Shown: one piece after another, positions 14,976 to 25,200 of the stretch
How positions within the stretch are numbered: the stretch's first letter is position 1
Layout: each line of letters begins with the position of its first letter
Assembly (NCBI GenBank): GCA_964522665.1
Contig: CAZFVY010000015.1
Span: 1 to 64,000 of the forward strand
DNA: 64,000 nucleotides
Direction of reading: 5' to 3'
From: CAZFVY01 sp964522665
Lineage (GTDB): Bacteria > Verrucomicrobiota > Verrucomicrobiia > Limisphaerales > CAZFVY01
Made by a program: the position numbers and the translations under genes
The notes under the pieces: generated by a model
The model's database searches: none
What the model was told of the DNA's origin: nothing
Seen by the model: the letters and a program-made list of their open reading frames with translations, nothing else

Positions 14976-17900
14976 TCAGGTCGAGGGCTGGCCCCGCGTG
15001 GCCTCGAGGGCCGTGATGATTTCATCGAATTTCACGTTGCGACTTAGCTCTCGCAGTCGCTCGGCAAGCTGGCGTTGCTCCGGACCTAACGCCTCCAGCT
15101 CGGCGAGGTAGCCTTCGAATTCCGTGACGCTATACATTTCCGCGGCGCGGCGAAGGCGATCGTATAGTTCGGTGGGTAACTCGAGCTTCGTATATTTCGG
15201 CGCGGACTCGGCGGCTTCGGGCGCCGCCTCGCTGGCTTCGTATTCGAACTCGACGTTCAGCAGTTCGGCGAGGCAGTCACAGATCTGCTCGAACCGAAAT
15301 GGTTTTGGGATGAATACGTTGAATCCGATCTCGAAATAGTTGGTTTGCTCGTGCTTCAACACGGAAGCCGAAATGGCGACGAGCTTAACGTACGACGCGC
15401 CGAATTTTTCCAGCGTCCGCACGGCCAGGTCTTTGCCCGTCAGGCCGGGCATTTGAATGTCGAGGAACGCGATGTCGAAACGCTGGTTCTGCAATTCCTG
15501 CCAGCCGGCTTCTCCTCTCTCGGCCAGCGTGACGGTGACACCCAAGGCGGTCAGGAACTGGTCCAAAACATCGCGGTTTTCTTCAATGTCGTCCACGACC
15601 AGCGCCCGTACTCTCACGCCCTCGCGCAGCCGGCTGACCCGGGGGGCGTTACGCGCGGGTTTTGCGGCGGCAAGCTCGGTCGCGGGCGGCAGGCGCAGGG
15701 CGAAAAAGAACCGCGCGCCATGGCCGAGCTTCGAGTCCAATTCCAGTCTTCCGCCCATCAATTCCGTTTGCCGGCGCGCGATCGCCAAGCCGAGCCCGGT
15801 CCCGCCTTTCTTCGATCCTTCCTGGCCTTGGGTGAACGGCTCGAAGATTCTCTCTTTGCCGGTGGCGGAGACTCCGGGACCGCTATCAATCACTTCAAAA
15901 AGGTAACGATCGGGTTCCGCCGAGGAGTCGGACCCGTCGGCGGCGCCTTGGGGCGGGGGCAGAGTGACCCGCAGTTCGACCGCGCCGTGATCGGTGAATT
16001 TGACCGCGTTGCCCAGCATGTTGATCAAAACCTGGCGCAGTTTGCCCTCGTCGCCGCGCACCGGGATGCTTTGGCCGCTGAGGCCAGTCACTCGCCACGC
16101 CAAGCCCTTCTGCCGACAGCGCAACTCGAACATGACCGAGAGGCCCTGGATCAATTCCTCGAGGTGGAACTCGGTCTCGCGGACCTCCATTCGGCCGGAC
16201 TCGATCTTGGAGAGGTCAAGAATCTCGTTGATCAGGGCCAGCAAGTGATTGCCGCTATTCTCGATCGTTCCCACCGCGCGTTTTTGATGTTCTGGAATCG
16301 CCCGATCGCGCTTCAGGATTTGGGCATAGCCCAGGATGGCGTTAAGCGGAGTGCGAATCTCGTGGCTCATGTTCGCCAGGAACAGGCTTTTGGCCTGGTT
16401 GGCGACGTCCGCCGCCTCCTTCGCCCGATCCGCGATGTCCTTGGCTTCCCGCAACTCCTTGTTCTTGCCCTCGAGCGACGCGCGCGCCTGCCGCTCCTGA
16501 TTGAGCATCTGATCCTTTAGGTGCGCCGATTCCCGCCGTTGTCCGACATAACGCCACCCGGTGATCGCCGAGAAGAATATGAGCGCGACCACGCCGCCGC
16601 CGGTTGGGGCCACGATCCAGGCGTTCAAATACCATAACGGAAGGACGCGCAGATCCAGTTGGGCCGGCGCGGAGTAGTTCAAGTCACGGTCGATTGCCCG
16701 GACTTCGAAGGTGTACTGTCCGCCGCTCTTCGGGGTCCAATCAAAACGGCGCTCCTTGGTGACCCCAGCCAGTACCATCCCCTTTTGGGGTCCGGTCAGT
16801 CGGTAAGCGAATTGGCGTTTCTTGAGGTCGGTTTTGAAATCGATTTCGCGGAACCGAAGAGTGAGGCGTTGTCCGGTCGTCATCTCGGCCGTAGCGGTCG
16901 AATTGGTGAACGCGCCGCCATCGATCTCGGTCGCCGTCAGGCGCACGGTGGGATTGATCGGATTGCGGCGATAGCGGGTCAACCCCCCGTCGCCAGTTCC
17001 GAGCCAGTGGTCCCCGTTGGCGTCCGTGGCCAGCGCGACGACGAACCGTCCGGCGACGCCGTCGCGATCCTCGATGCTGGTCACCGCGACGCCGTCGCAG
17101 CCGACCAAGCCGCGGCTCTCGGTGCCGCACCACAAGCCGTCCTGGGCGAATCGGTCAATGGAAAAGACCCCGCTGGGTGGCAGTTCACCCCCATTTTTGA
17201 GCCAGAGCCGGTTGGGAGCCTGGAAACGGACCAACCCGGCCTGTCCCCCGAACCACAACTGGCCATCGCGCTCGACGCGCAACGAGGAGACGCTGAATTT
17301 GGGTGGCAGTTCCGGCGGCCAGGATGGCTTCTCAAAAGCGCCGTTGGCGAAGCGGAGCAGCCCGGCTTCCGTGCCCACCCAGAGCGATTTCGGGTCCGCT
17401 GGTACAACGGACCAGACGTCGTTCTCCGGCCCGGTTCGGGCGGAACCCGCGGTGTACGTGGTCGCCACCTTGCGGATCGGATCATAGCTGGAAAGACCTC
17501 CGCCCGACCAGCCATGCCCGAACCAGATTTTTCCGTCCGGCGCGACCGTGAGCGCTAGAATCCACGAGTGATCCACGACTTTCTCGAAATTCTCGCCGTC
17601 CGACCCGAGCAGCCCCGCGGCCGTTCCCAGCCAGATCGTTCCATCCGCAGCGCGGTCCATGCAGCGCACGTACGCGGGGAACGGCGCGTGCGGCACGCGC
17701 TCGAGCGACTGCCCGCGCAGCCGGAAAAGCCCACCCCATTCGGTCCCAATCCACAGGTCGCCGCTCGGCAACGGCAGGAGCGAGAGCACGCCCGCCGGCT
17801 TTCCGTCCTGACCCAGAAAGCCATCTCGGCTCGTGAACTGAATCAGGCTGTCCGGGTCATACTTGGCGACGCCGCCGGCGGTCGCGAACCAGAGGGCCCC

Positions 17901-19982
17901 ATCCGGCGCCGGATAGATGGCCCGCGCGCTTTCGTTCGGCAATCCGTCGGCGCCAACAAAATTCACGATCCCGCGCTCGTCGTAGCGGCAGATTCCGTTC
18001 AAGGTGGCGATCCATAGAACACCATCCGGCGCCAGGTAGATGTCTTCGATCTCGTTGGCCGGCAAGCCGTCGGCGGTCGTCAGTCGGCTCCACTTCCCCT
18101 TGGCCCAGCGCAGGACTCCGTTAAACCGGGTAGCCAGCCACATCGAACCGTCGGGCGCTGGTAATACTTTGTAAACTATGTGGTTCCAGAGACGTGCGTC
18201 GGGGTTAATATTGGTGAAGTTCCGGCCGTCGTAGATGGAAATCCCTTCGCCGGTGCCCATCCAGATCGTGCCGTCGGCGGCGAGGGCAAGGCTGCGAACA
18301 TCGTTGTTGGCCAGTCCGTCCCGGACCGTGAAGCGGACGTTTTTCCCACCTTTGGACCGGATGGCGCCCTTGCGTGTTCCGTACCAGACCGTGCCGTCGC
18401 TCAACTCCAGGAAGGCCAACGTCCAATCTCCGGCCCCCGGTTCCCCCGGGCCGTGCCAGCGAAAGTGGGAACCGTCAAACTCACCGACGCCCGAACGGGC
18501 GCCGATCCGGAGCACGCCATTGGATGCCACGGTCAGGGCGGCAACGTGAATGTCCTCCAGTCCTTCCCGGAGCGTAAACGATTCGAATTCGTCCCCGTCG
18601 AACCGGCTGAGGCCGCCGGAGATGTCGCCGAACCAGATGCACCCGTCCGGTCCGCGGGCGATCTTGTTGGCCGAAAGCTGAGGCAATCCCTCCGTGGAGG
18701 TGTAGCTTTTCCAATTCCCTCGCTTCATCGGCGCGAATTTGAGTCGCAAGCCCGCGACCGGGACGCCTGGATCGACCTTGACGATGGTCGCGTCGGCGAA
18801 CCCGCCCGCGCCGCCGTGGTATAAATAGCCATGGTCCGTCAGGCAGCGAATGCGGTAGTCGCCCTTGCGGAGGTTGACAAAACGAAATTCCCCCCGCGCG
18901 TCCGTCAAGACGGTCGCGACCACCGTGGGCCCCTGTGAGTCGCCCTTTGCCGCCAGGGCTTGCACCGGCAGCGCGACGTGCGGCGCTGAGTCGTCCAGCA
19001 TCCGGGCGGAACCGAAGATCGAGACGGCTTCGGTGACCACGAAGTTCAGGTTCGATCGGGCCCCGGCCGCCAGGCGCACTTGGGGCCGCCACGCGCCGGA
19101 CTCTTTGGACGTAACGCGGACGTCGTACTCGCCGCCCGCCGGATGGACAGAAATCCGGTAGCGTCCGGCGTCGTCGCTCAGGGTGGAACTGACCTCCGTA
19201 TCTCCCTGGAAGCACTGAATGAGCGATTGCGGAACCGGCTGCCCGGAGGACGACTCCACGCGGCCCGCGAGGATCGCGCGCCGGTCCGGGTAGAGCCGGA
19301 GCGCAAACTGGGTCGAGTCGGTAAGTCGTTGAAGTTTGATCAGGCAGGCATTCCTGCCTGCCTTCAGTTGCACGGTGGTCACGTCACTGTCGAAGTGGAA
19401 CGCGCCCCGATCGACCGTATCAAGAGCTCTCACGCCGTTCACCCACACGCGCGCCGCGTCTTCGCTCCCAAAGCGGAACTCGACCTCCTGATCGGCGTCG
19501 CTGTCCAATTCGCAATAGGCGTAGGCAAGCGTATGGGGATCGCTCTCCAGCGCGTGCTCGATCATAACGTAATTCTCGCTCGACTTGTATTTGAGCCAGG
19601 CCAACGGTTTGCCGTCCGGTCCAACGATGGGATCGCCCTCGCGTGGGCGCGCGCTCTTCTCGCCACCGGTGACGGCCAGATAGTCCTTCTCCAGTTGGTC
19701 GGTGGCGAAGGGACCGAGCAGAAGCCAATCGCGCGCGTACGATCCATCCACCAGGTTGACGGCCGTGGGACGGTCCGCCGCCCGCGCGAGCCGCGCGTCG
19801 AAGGAGAGCAGAAGCGCCAGAAGAGTGGCCACGACGGCCGAGGTTCGGATGGCGTTCCCGACGACGCCCCGCGCCAATCCCGCACGAAGGACATTTCCCG
19901 GGCTGCGTCGGATGCCGAAATCCGAGCTTTTCAAATCAGATTTCAGCGTCGCGCCGCGAGGTGGTTTCGGCTTGCGTTTCAC
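14976..19982 (-). CDS. propeller-type hybrid sensor histidine kinase/response regulator
   Basis: 1,668 residues. Order: basic N-terminus and signal anchor (~45-68); a beta-sandwich domain with 'DWLLLGPFATDQLEKDYL' and 'RVWVNGVRALD' (~75-220); two carboxypeptidase-regulatory-like beta domains (~230-415); a two-component-regulator propeller (~425-1030, repeats such as 'DGTIWMGTGEGISIYDGRNF'); a Y_Y_Y domain (~1040-1115); one membrane helix (~1121-1144); a coiled coil; HisKA with phospho-His near 1209 ('NMSHEIRTPLNAILGYAQIL'); HATPase with 'GNAVKFTD', 'DSGPGV' and 'GTGLGLAIARR'; receiver with Asp near 1508 ('FLDIQMPGLTG'); and a C-terminal helical domain (~1600-1668). It should sense a periplasmic, perhaps carbohydrate, ligand. 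No DNA-binding output is present. It is closely paralogous to the gene at 22291-27330. Confidence 0.9.
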   Translation of the reverse strand: MKRKPKPPRGATLKSDLKSSDFGIRRSPGNVLRAGLARGVVGNAIRTSAVVATLLALLLSFDARLARAADRPTAVNLVDGSYARDWLLLGPFATDQLEKDYLAVTGGEKSARPREGDPIVGPDGKPLAWLKYKSSENYVMIEHALESDPHTLAYAYCELDSDADQEVEFRFGSEDAARVWVNGVRALDTVDRGAFHFDSDVTTVQLKAGRNACLIKLQRLTDSTQFALRLYPDRRAILAGRVESSSGQPVPQSLIQCFQGDTEVSSTLSDDAGRYRISVHPAGGEYDVRVTSKESGAWRPQVRLAAGARSNLNFVVTEAVSIFGSARMLDDSAPHVALPVQALAAKGDSQGPTVVATVLTDARGEFRFVNLRKGDYRIRCLTDHGYLYHGGAGGFADATIVKVDPGVPVAGLRLKFAPMKRGNWKSYTSTEGLPQLSANKIARGPDGCIWFGDISGGLSRFDGDEFESFTLREGLEDIHVAALTVASNGVLRIGARSGVGEFDGSHFRWHGPGEPGAGDWTLAFLELSDGTVWYGTRKGAIRSKGGKNVRFTVRDGLANNDVRSLALAADGTIWMGTGEGISIYDGRNFTNINPDARLWNHIVYKVLPAPDGSMWLATRFNGVLRWAKGKWSRLTTADGLPANEIEDIYLAPDGVLWIATLNGICRYDERGIVNFVGADGLPNESARAIYPAPDGALWFATAGGVAKYDPDSLIQFTSRDGFLGQDGKPAGVLSLLPLPSGDLWIGTEWGGLFRLRGQSLERVPHAPFPAYVRCMDRAADGTIWLGTAAGLLGSDGENFEKVVDHSWILALTVAPDGKIWFGHGWSGGGLSSYDPIRKVATTYTAGSARTGPENDVWSVVPADPKSLWVGTEAGLLRFANGAFEKPSWPPELPPKFSVSSLRVERDGQLWFGGQAGLVRFQAPNRLWLKNGGELPPSGVFSIDRFAQDGLWCGTESRGLVGCDGVAVTSIEDRDGVAGRFVVALATDANGDHWLGTGDGGLTRYRRNPINPTVRLTATEIDGGAFTNSTATAEMTTGQRLTLRFREIDFKTDLKKRQFAYRLTGPQKGMVLAGVTKERRFDWTPKSGGQYTFEVRAIDRDLNYSAPAQLDLRVLPLWYLNAWIVAPTGGGVVALIFFSAITGWRYVGQRRESAHLKDQMLNQERQARASLEGKNKELREAKDIADRAKEAADVANQAKSLFLANMSHEIRTPLNAILGYAQILKRDRAIPEHQKRAVGTIENSGNHLLALINEILDLSKIESGRMEVRETEFHLEELIQGLSVMFELRCRQKGLAWRVTGLSGQSIPVRGDEGKLRQVLINMLGNAVKFTDHGAVELRVTLPPPQGAADGSDSSAEPDRYLFEVIDSGPGVSATGKERIFEPFTQGQEGSKKGGTGLGLAIARRQTELMGGRLELDSKLGHGARFFFALRLPPATELAAAKPARNAPRVSRLREGVRVRALVVDDIEENRDVLDQFLTALGVTVTLAERGEAGWQELQNQRFDIAFLDIQMPGLTGKDLAVRTLEKFGASYVKLVAISASVLKHEQTNYFEIGFNVFIPKPFRFEQICDCLAELLNVEFEYEASEAAPEAAESAPKYTKLELPTELYDRLRRAAEMYSVTEFEGYLAELEALGPEQRQLAERLRELSRNVKFDEIITALEATRGQPST

Positions 19983-20041
19983 TGGCGCCCGGAAGGGTAT
20001 TCGCGTCCACTTCGCTCGGCAAAGCCAAATGGGGCCTCGTG

Positions 20042-22093
20042 TTATGTCTTGGACCGGACACGGTTCAGGATGGCCAAGATTTCGTCGAACTGAACATTTC
20101 GGCTAAGTTCCCGCAAGCGCCGGGCCAACTCGGACTCGCGAACGCCAGCCTGTTCGACTTCGGTTAGGTAGCTCTCAAACTCGGTGACGCTGTAAACCTC
20201 AGCGGCGTGCTTCAGCTGCCGCAGCAGTTCGCCGGTTAGCGCGACTCCCGAGTTAGCCTCGGCTTCGTCTTCGGAGGCCACAGGGACCGGCTCGCCGTCA
20301 TACTCGAATTCAACCCCGAGCAATCGTGCCATGCTTTCGCAGACCAATTCGAACGGGAAGGGCTTTGGCACAAACTCGTCGAATCCATTCCGGGCGTAGA
20401 ACTCCTGTTCATGCGTGAGAACCGAGGCGGAGATCGCGACCAATTTAGGACGCGCGGCCCCATATTGCGCCACGACTCGTTCGGCGACATCGATTCCGGT
20501 CAAGCCGGGCATTTGAATGTCAAGAAAGGCTATGTCGTAGCCGAGCCGGGCCAACTCCGCCAGCGCGGTTTCGCCGTTCGCCGCGGTGGCGACTTCCACG
20601 CCCAGGTCTTGGAGGAACAGGCCCAACACGTCCCGATTCTCAGCGACGTCGTCCACTACCAGCGCCCGGACGTGGTGACCGTCGCTCAGTCTCCTGGCGC
20701 GGCGAGCCAGGCGTTTGGGTCCCGCCACGAGTTGACTGGCCGTGGCCGGCAAGCTCAACGTGAAACAGAAGCAGGAGCCGACGCCGAGCCTTGACTCCAA
20801 GGTCAACGTGCCGCCCATCAACTCGATCTGACGGCGCGAAATGGCCAGACCAAGACCGGTGCCACCTTTCTTTTTTCCTTCCGACGCCTGGGTGAACGGC
20901 TCGAAGATGTTTTGCTGGACGCCCGCTGGAATGCCTGGACCGGTATCCCGGACCTCGAATTGAAATCGGTCGTCGGCCAGCCGCTTAATCCGCAACGTGA
21001 TTTCGCCCGAATCGGTGAATTTTACGGCGTTGCCCAGGAGGTTGACGAGCACCTGACTCAGCTTGGCGGCGTCGCCCCGAACCGGGACGGGAGCTGAGTC
21101 GAGACCATTCACGCGCCATCCCAATCCGTTTTGGCGGCAACGCAACTCGAACATGGCGGACAACTCGGAAACCATTTCTCGCAAATCAAAATCGACGACC
21201 ACCAACTCCATCCGGCCCGATTCGATCTTCGACAGGTCGAGGATTTCGTTGATCAGCGTCAGGAGATGGTTGCCGCTGCGATCGATGGTGCTGACGGCGT
21301 TGCGGTGAGTGGTCGGCAGATCCGGGTCGCGTTCGAGGATTTGGGCGTAGCCGAGAATCGCGTTGAGCGGCGTGCGAATCTCGTGGCTCATATTGGCCAG
21401 GAAAATACTCTTGGCGCGATTGGCGCCGTCCGCGGCTTGCTTGGCTTCCTCGAGGCTTTGGGACGATTTGATCAACTCGCGATTCTTCGCTTCGATGCTT
21501 TCGCGGGCGGCTCGTTCCTGACGTTTTTCGTTTTGTATCGTCCGGTTAAACCAAGCAGACACGGCAAAGACCACCGTCGAAGTCGTGCCCAGGTTCATGG
21601 TGTAGAACAGCGTTCTAACACTCTCCGAAACGTGGGCTTTATTCCCTAGTAAATCAGATCCGAAAACGGCCGAAACCACGATAATGAGAAGGAACATTAT
21701 CATCCAGGGAATGGCTTGCCGGATGGATAGAAAGATCAGTGCTCCCAGCGGGCCAAGAAAACTCCACGCGGCCACAAAACCGCTTTGATCGATGGTGCCG
21801 ATGCTCCACTGGAGGAACGCCGGAACCCAGGTGATGCAGGCTAGCTGGGCATAGACTAGGAGCTTATAGTTACGGGTGTAGTGCGAGATGGGGATCGCCG
21901 ACCCAACAATAATGGTAAATGAAAACGGTAATACCGCGGTCAGTCCGAAACCGAATACGACCAAATAGAGGCCCGACCAGACCACTCCGCAGACGCAACA
22001 AGTTAACGCAATCGATAGAATCAATAGTTTGCGAAAAGCCATTTCTCTCGAATCACCCTCTTCGCTCGCGAATTCTTTCAGTTTACGTAGCAT
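20042..22093 (-). CDS. hybrid sensor histidine kinase with multi-helix membrane sensor
   Basis: 683 residues. The N-terminal ~185 residues contain about six membrane helices with short loops, a MASE-like integral sensor in place of the periplasmic propeller of its neighbours. A coiled-coil linker follows, then HisKA with His 237 ('NMSHEIRTPLNAILGYAQIL'), HATPase ('NLLGNAVKFTDSG', 'DTGPGIP', 'GTGLGLAISRR'), a receiver with Asp 525 ('FLDIQMPGLTG'), and the same C-terminal helical domain as in the two flanking kinases ('AAEVYSVTEFESYLTEVEQA', 'LARRLRELSRNVQFDEIL'). It lies between the two giant propeller kinases on the same strand. The shared core with a different input suggests domain swapping after duplication. 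The signal is unknown; membrane or respiratory state is a typical input for such sensors. Confidence 0.9.
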   Translation of the reverse strand: MLRKLKEFASEEGDSREMAFRKLLILSIALTCCVCGVVWSGLYLVVFGFGLTAVLPFSFTIIVGSAIPISHYTRNYKLLVYAQLACITWVPAFLQWSIGTIDQSGFVAAWSFLGPLGALIFLSIRQAIPWMIMFLLIIVVSAVFGSDLLGNKAHVSESVRTLFYTMNLGTTSTVVFAVSAWFNRTIQNEKRQERAARESIEAKNRELIKSSQSLEEAKQAADGANRAKSIFLANMSHEIRTPLNAILGYAQILERDPDLPTTHRNAVSTIDRSGNHLLTLINEILDLSKIESGRMELVVVDFDLREMVSELSAMFELRCRQNGLGWRVNGLDSAPVPVRGDAAKLSQVLVNLLGNAVKFTDSGEITLRIKRLADDRFQFEVRDTGPGIPAGVQQNIFEPFTQASEGKKKGGTGLGLAISRRQIELMGGTLTLESRLGVGSCFCFTLSLPATASQLVAGPKRLARRARRLSDGHHVRALVVDDVAENRDVLGLFLQDLGVEVATAANGETALAELARLGYDIAFLDIQMPGLTGIDVAERVVAQYGAARPKLVAISASVLTHEQEFYARNGFDEFVPKPFPFELVCESMARLLGVEFEYDGEPVPVASEDEAEANSGVALTGELLRQLKHAAEVYSVTEFESYLTEVEQAGVRESELARRLRELSRNVQFDEILAILNRVRSKT

Positions 22094-22290
22094 GTTACCG
22101 TTCGTGTTAGCTTCTCAGCCGGCGATCAGCGCTTTGATCGCTTCGCCAGGCGGTCCGAATCCGCGATCGAATCTCACGTGGGCAGATTGTCAATCCACCG
22201 GCGTCACTGTCAAAGCTTAGGCGTTGCATCGGAGTGTCGCACCGTGACGAGTCGCGTCGTGGTGCGTCCCGCCCGCGCGAAGTCTAGCGC

Positions 22291-25200
22291 TCAAGCCGAA
22301 GATCGGCCCCGCGAGGCGTCGAGCGCCGCGATGATCTCGTCAAACTTCACGTTGCGACTTAGCTCTCGGAGGCGTTCCGCCAGGAGTCGCTGCTCTGGGC
22401 CGAGCGATTCCATCTCGACCAGGTAATTCTCGAATTCGGTGACGCTGTACACCTCCGCGGCGTGGTGCAGTCGCGCGAATAATTCGTCGGGCAACGTAAG
22501 CGGAGCGTAGGTCGGCGCGGGTTCCTCCGCCGGCGCCTCCGGCTCCCCAGTCTCATATTCGAACTCCACGTTCAAAAGCTCCGCCAGGCAGTCGCAGAGC
22601 TGTTCGAAACGAAATGGTTTCGGGACGAACGCGTTGAAGCCGATTTCAAAGTATTTCGATTGCTCGTGCTTCAGGACGGACGCGGAAATGGCGACGAGCT
22701 TGACGTAGCCGGCGCCGAATTGTTCCAGCACGCGGATGGCGATGTCTTTGCCGGTCAACCCGGGCATTTCAATGTCGAGGAGCGCGACATCAAAACGACG
22801 TTTCTGCAATTCCCGCCAGCCGGCCTCCCCGCCGGCGGCGACCGTCACGTTAACGCCCAGCGCGGTTAGGAATTGGGCGAGTACGTCGCGATTCTCCTCC
22901 ACGTCATCGACGACCAGCGCGCTGACGCGCGCGCCCTCCCGCAGGCGTCTGACTCGCGGCGTACTCCGCGCGGGTTTGGCGGCGCCAAGTTCAGTCGCGG
23001 GGGGCAGGCGCAGGGAAAAATAGAAGCGCGCGCCGTGGCCGACTTTAGTGTCCAGTTCCAAGCGCCCGCCGATCAGTTCAATTTGTCGGCGCGCGATCGC
23101 CAGGCCGAGGCCGGTCCCGCCTTTTTTCTTCCCTTCCTGGCCTTGGGTAAACGGCTCGAAAATATTTTCTTTTCCTTGCGCGGAAATTCCGGTCCCAGTG
23201 TCGATAATTTCGAAAAGATAGCGATCCGGTTGATCGCTCGCCGGCGCCGCGGAAGCCTCGGATGAACCGCCCACTCGTTGGGCGGCGGGCGGCGTGATGC
23301 GCAGTTCGACCATGCCGCGGTCGGTGAATTTGACCGCGTTGCCCAGCAGATTAATCAGCACTTGCCGCAATTTGGCTTCGTCGCCGCGAACCGGCAGGCT
23401 CTCACCGGCCAGGCCGGTAACCCGCCATGACAGCCCCTTCTGCCGGCAGCGCAGCTCGAACATGACCGCCAATCCCTGGATCAATTCTTCCAGGTGGAAT
23501 TCACTCTCCTGCAGCTCCATTCGGCCGGACTCGATCTTCGAGAGGTCAAGTATTTCGTTAATCAGCGCCAGCAAGTGACTGCCGCTGTTTTCGATCGTCG
23601 CGACCGCGCGCCGTTGATGTTCCAGAATCCCGCGATCACGCTTCAGAATTTGGGCGTAGCCGAGGATGGCGTTGAGCGGAGTGCGAATCTCGTGGCTCAT
23701 GTTGGCGAGGAAGAGGCTCTTCGCCTGATTGGCCACGTCGGCCGCGTTCTTCGCGGTGTCCGCCGCCGCCTTGGCCGCGTCGGCCGCCTCCTTGGCGTCG
23801 CGCAACTCCCGGTTTTTGCCTTCCAGGGACGCGCGCGCTTGTCGTTCCTGATCGAGCATTTGATCCTTGAGACGCGCCGATTCCCGCCGCTGTCCGACGT
23901 AACGCCAGCCCGTAATGGCGGAGAAGAAAACCAAGGCGACCACGCCGCCGCCGGCCGGCGCCACGATCCACGCGTTGAAATACCAAGGCGGCAGGACGCG
24001 AAGTTTCAACTCGGCGGGCGGCGAATAATTCAAGTCGCGGTCGATCGCCTGGACGGCAAACGTATAGTCGCCGGCCTGTTTTGGCGCCCAATCAAAACGG
24101 CGCTCACGAACGATGCCAGCCGCGACGAGCTGATTTTGCGCGCCGGTCAAACGATACGAGAATTGGCGTTTCTTCAGGTCGGTCTTGAAATCAATTTCGT
24201 GGAACCGAACGGTGAGGCGTTGTCCGACCGTTATTTCCGGCGTCGCCGCGGAGTTGGTCAGCGTTCCGCCGTCGATTTCCGTCACCGTCAGGCGCACGCT
24301 GGGCCGGACGTCGTTGCGTCGGTAGCGGGTCAGTCCGCCGTCCTCGCTTCCCAGCCACTGATCGCCGCGAGCGTCGGTGGCGAGGGCGACGATGAACCGC
24401 CCGGCGACGCCGTCGCGGTCCTCGATGCTGGAGACGACGGTGCCGTCGTAGCCCACCAGACCACGGCTTTCCGTGCCGCCCCAAAGCCCGTGGCGGGTCG
24501 ATCGGTCGAGGCAGAAAACGCCGCTGGGGGGCAGTTCCCGGCCTTTCTTGAGCCACCGGGCGGTCGAATCCTTGAACTGAACCAAACCTTCGGGTCCGCC
24601 CAGCCACAATAGTCCGTCGGCGTCGGCGCGCAACGTCGAGACACTGAATCGCGGTGGCAATTGAGACAACCACGCGGGCTGAGAAAACGTTCCCGCGGAG
24701 AACCGCAGCAGACCTGCCTCCGTGCCCACCCACAGGTTTTGGTGGTCGATGGGAACGATGGCCCAAATGTTATTGTTAGGCAGGCTGGGCGTCGAGGAGG
24801 TCGTATAAGTCGTGACGACCTTGCTTTTTGGATCGTAGCTGGAGATGCCGCCGCCCGCCCAGCCGTGGCCAAACCAGATTTGGCCGTCCGGCGTGAGGGC
24901 AAGCGCGACGACCCACGCGCGGTCGAGCGCTTTCTCAAATTTCTCGCCGTCCGAGCGCAGCAGGCCGTCCGAAGTGCCGAGCCAGATCGTTCCGTCGCTC
25001 GCGCGTTCCATGGCGCGGATGTAGGCCGGGAATGGCGCCCGAGGCAGCCGTTCCAGCGTTTGGCCGCGGAGCCGGAATACGCCTCCCCAAACCGTCCCCA
25101 CCCAAAGATCGCCGTTGGGCAACGGGAGCAACGAGAGGACGCCGGCTTGTTTGCCGTATTGGTCGAGTAATCCGTCCTTGATCGTGAATTGAATCAAGCC

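Noticed and set aside
15345..16520. long plus-strand open frame opposite the first hybrid kinase
   Set aside because: It is antisense to conserved kinase and receiver motifs and has no domain of its own. High-GC DNA produces such shadow frames; the same applies to 11870-13177 (opposite istA) and 29483-30619 (opposite the sensor kinase).
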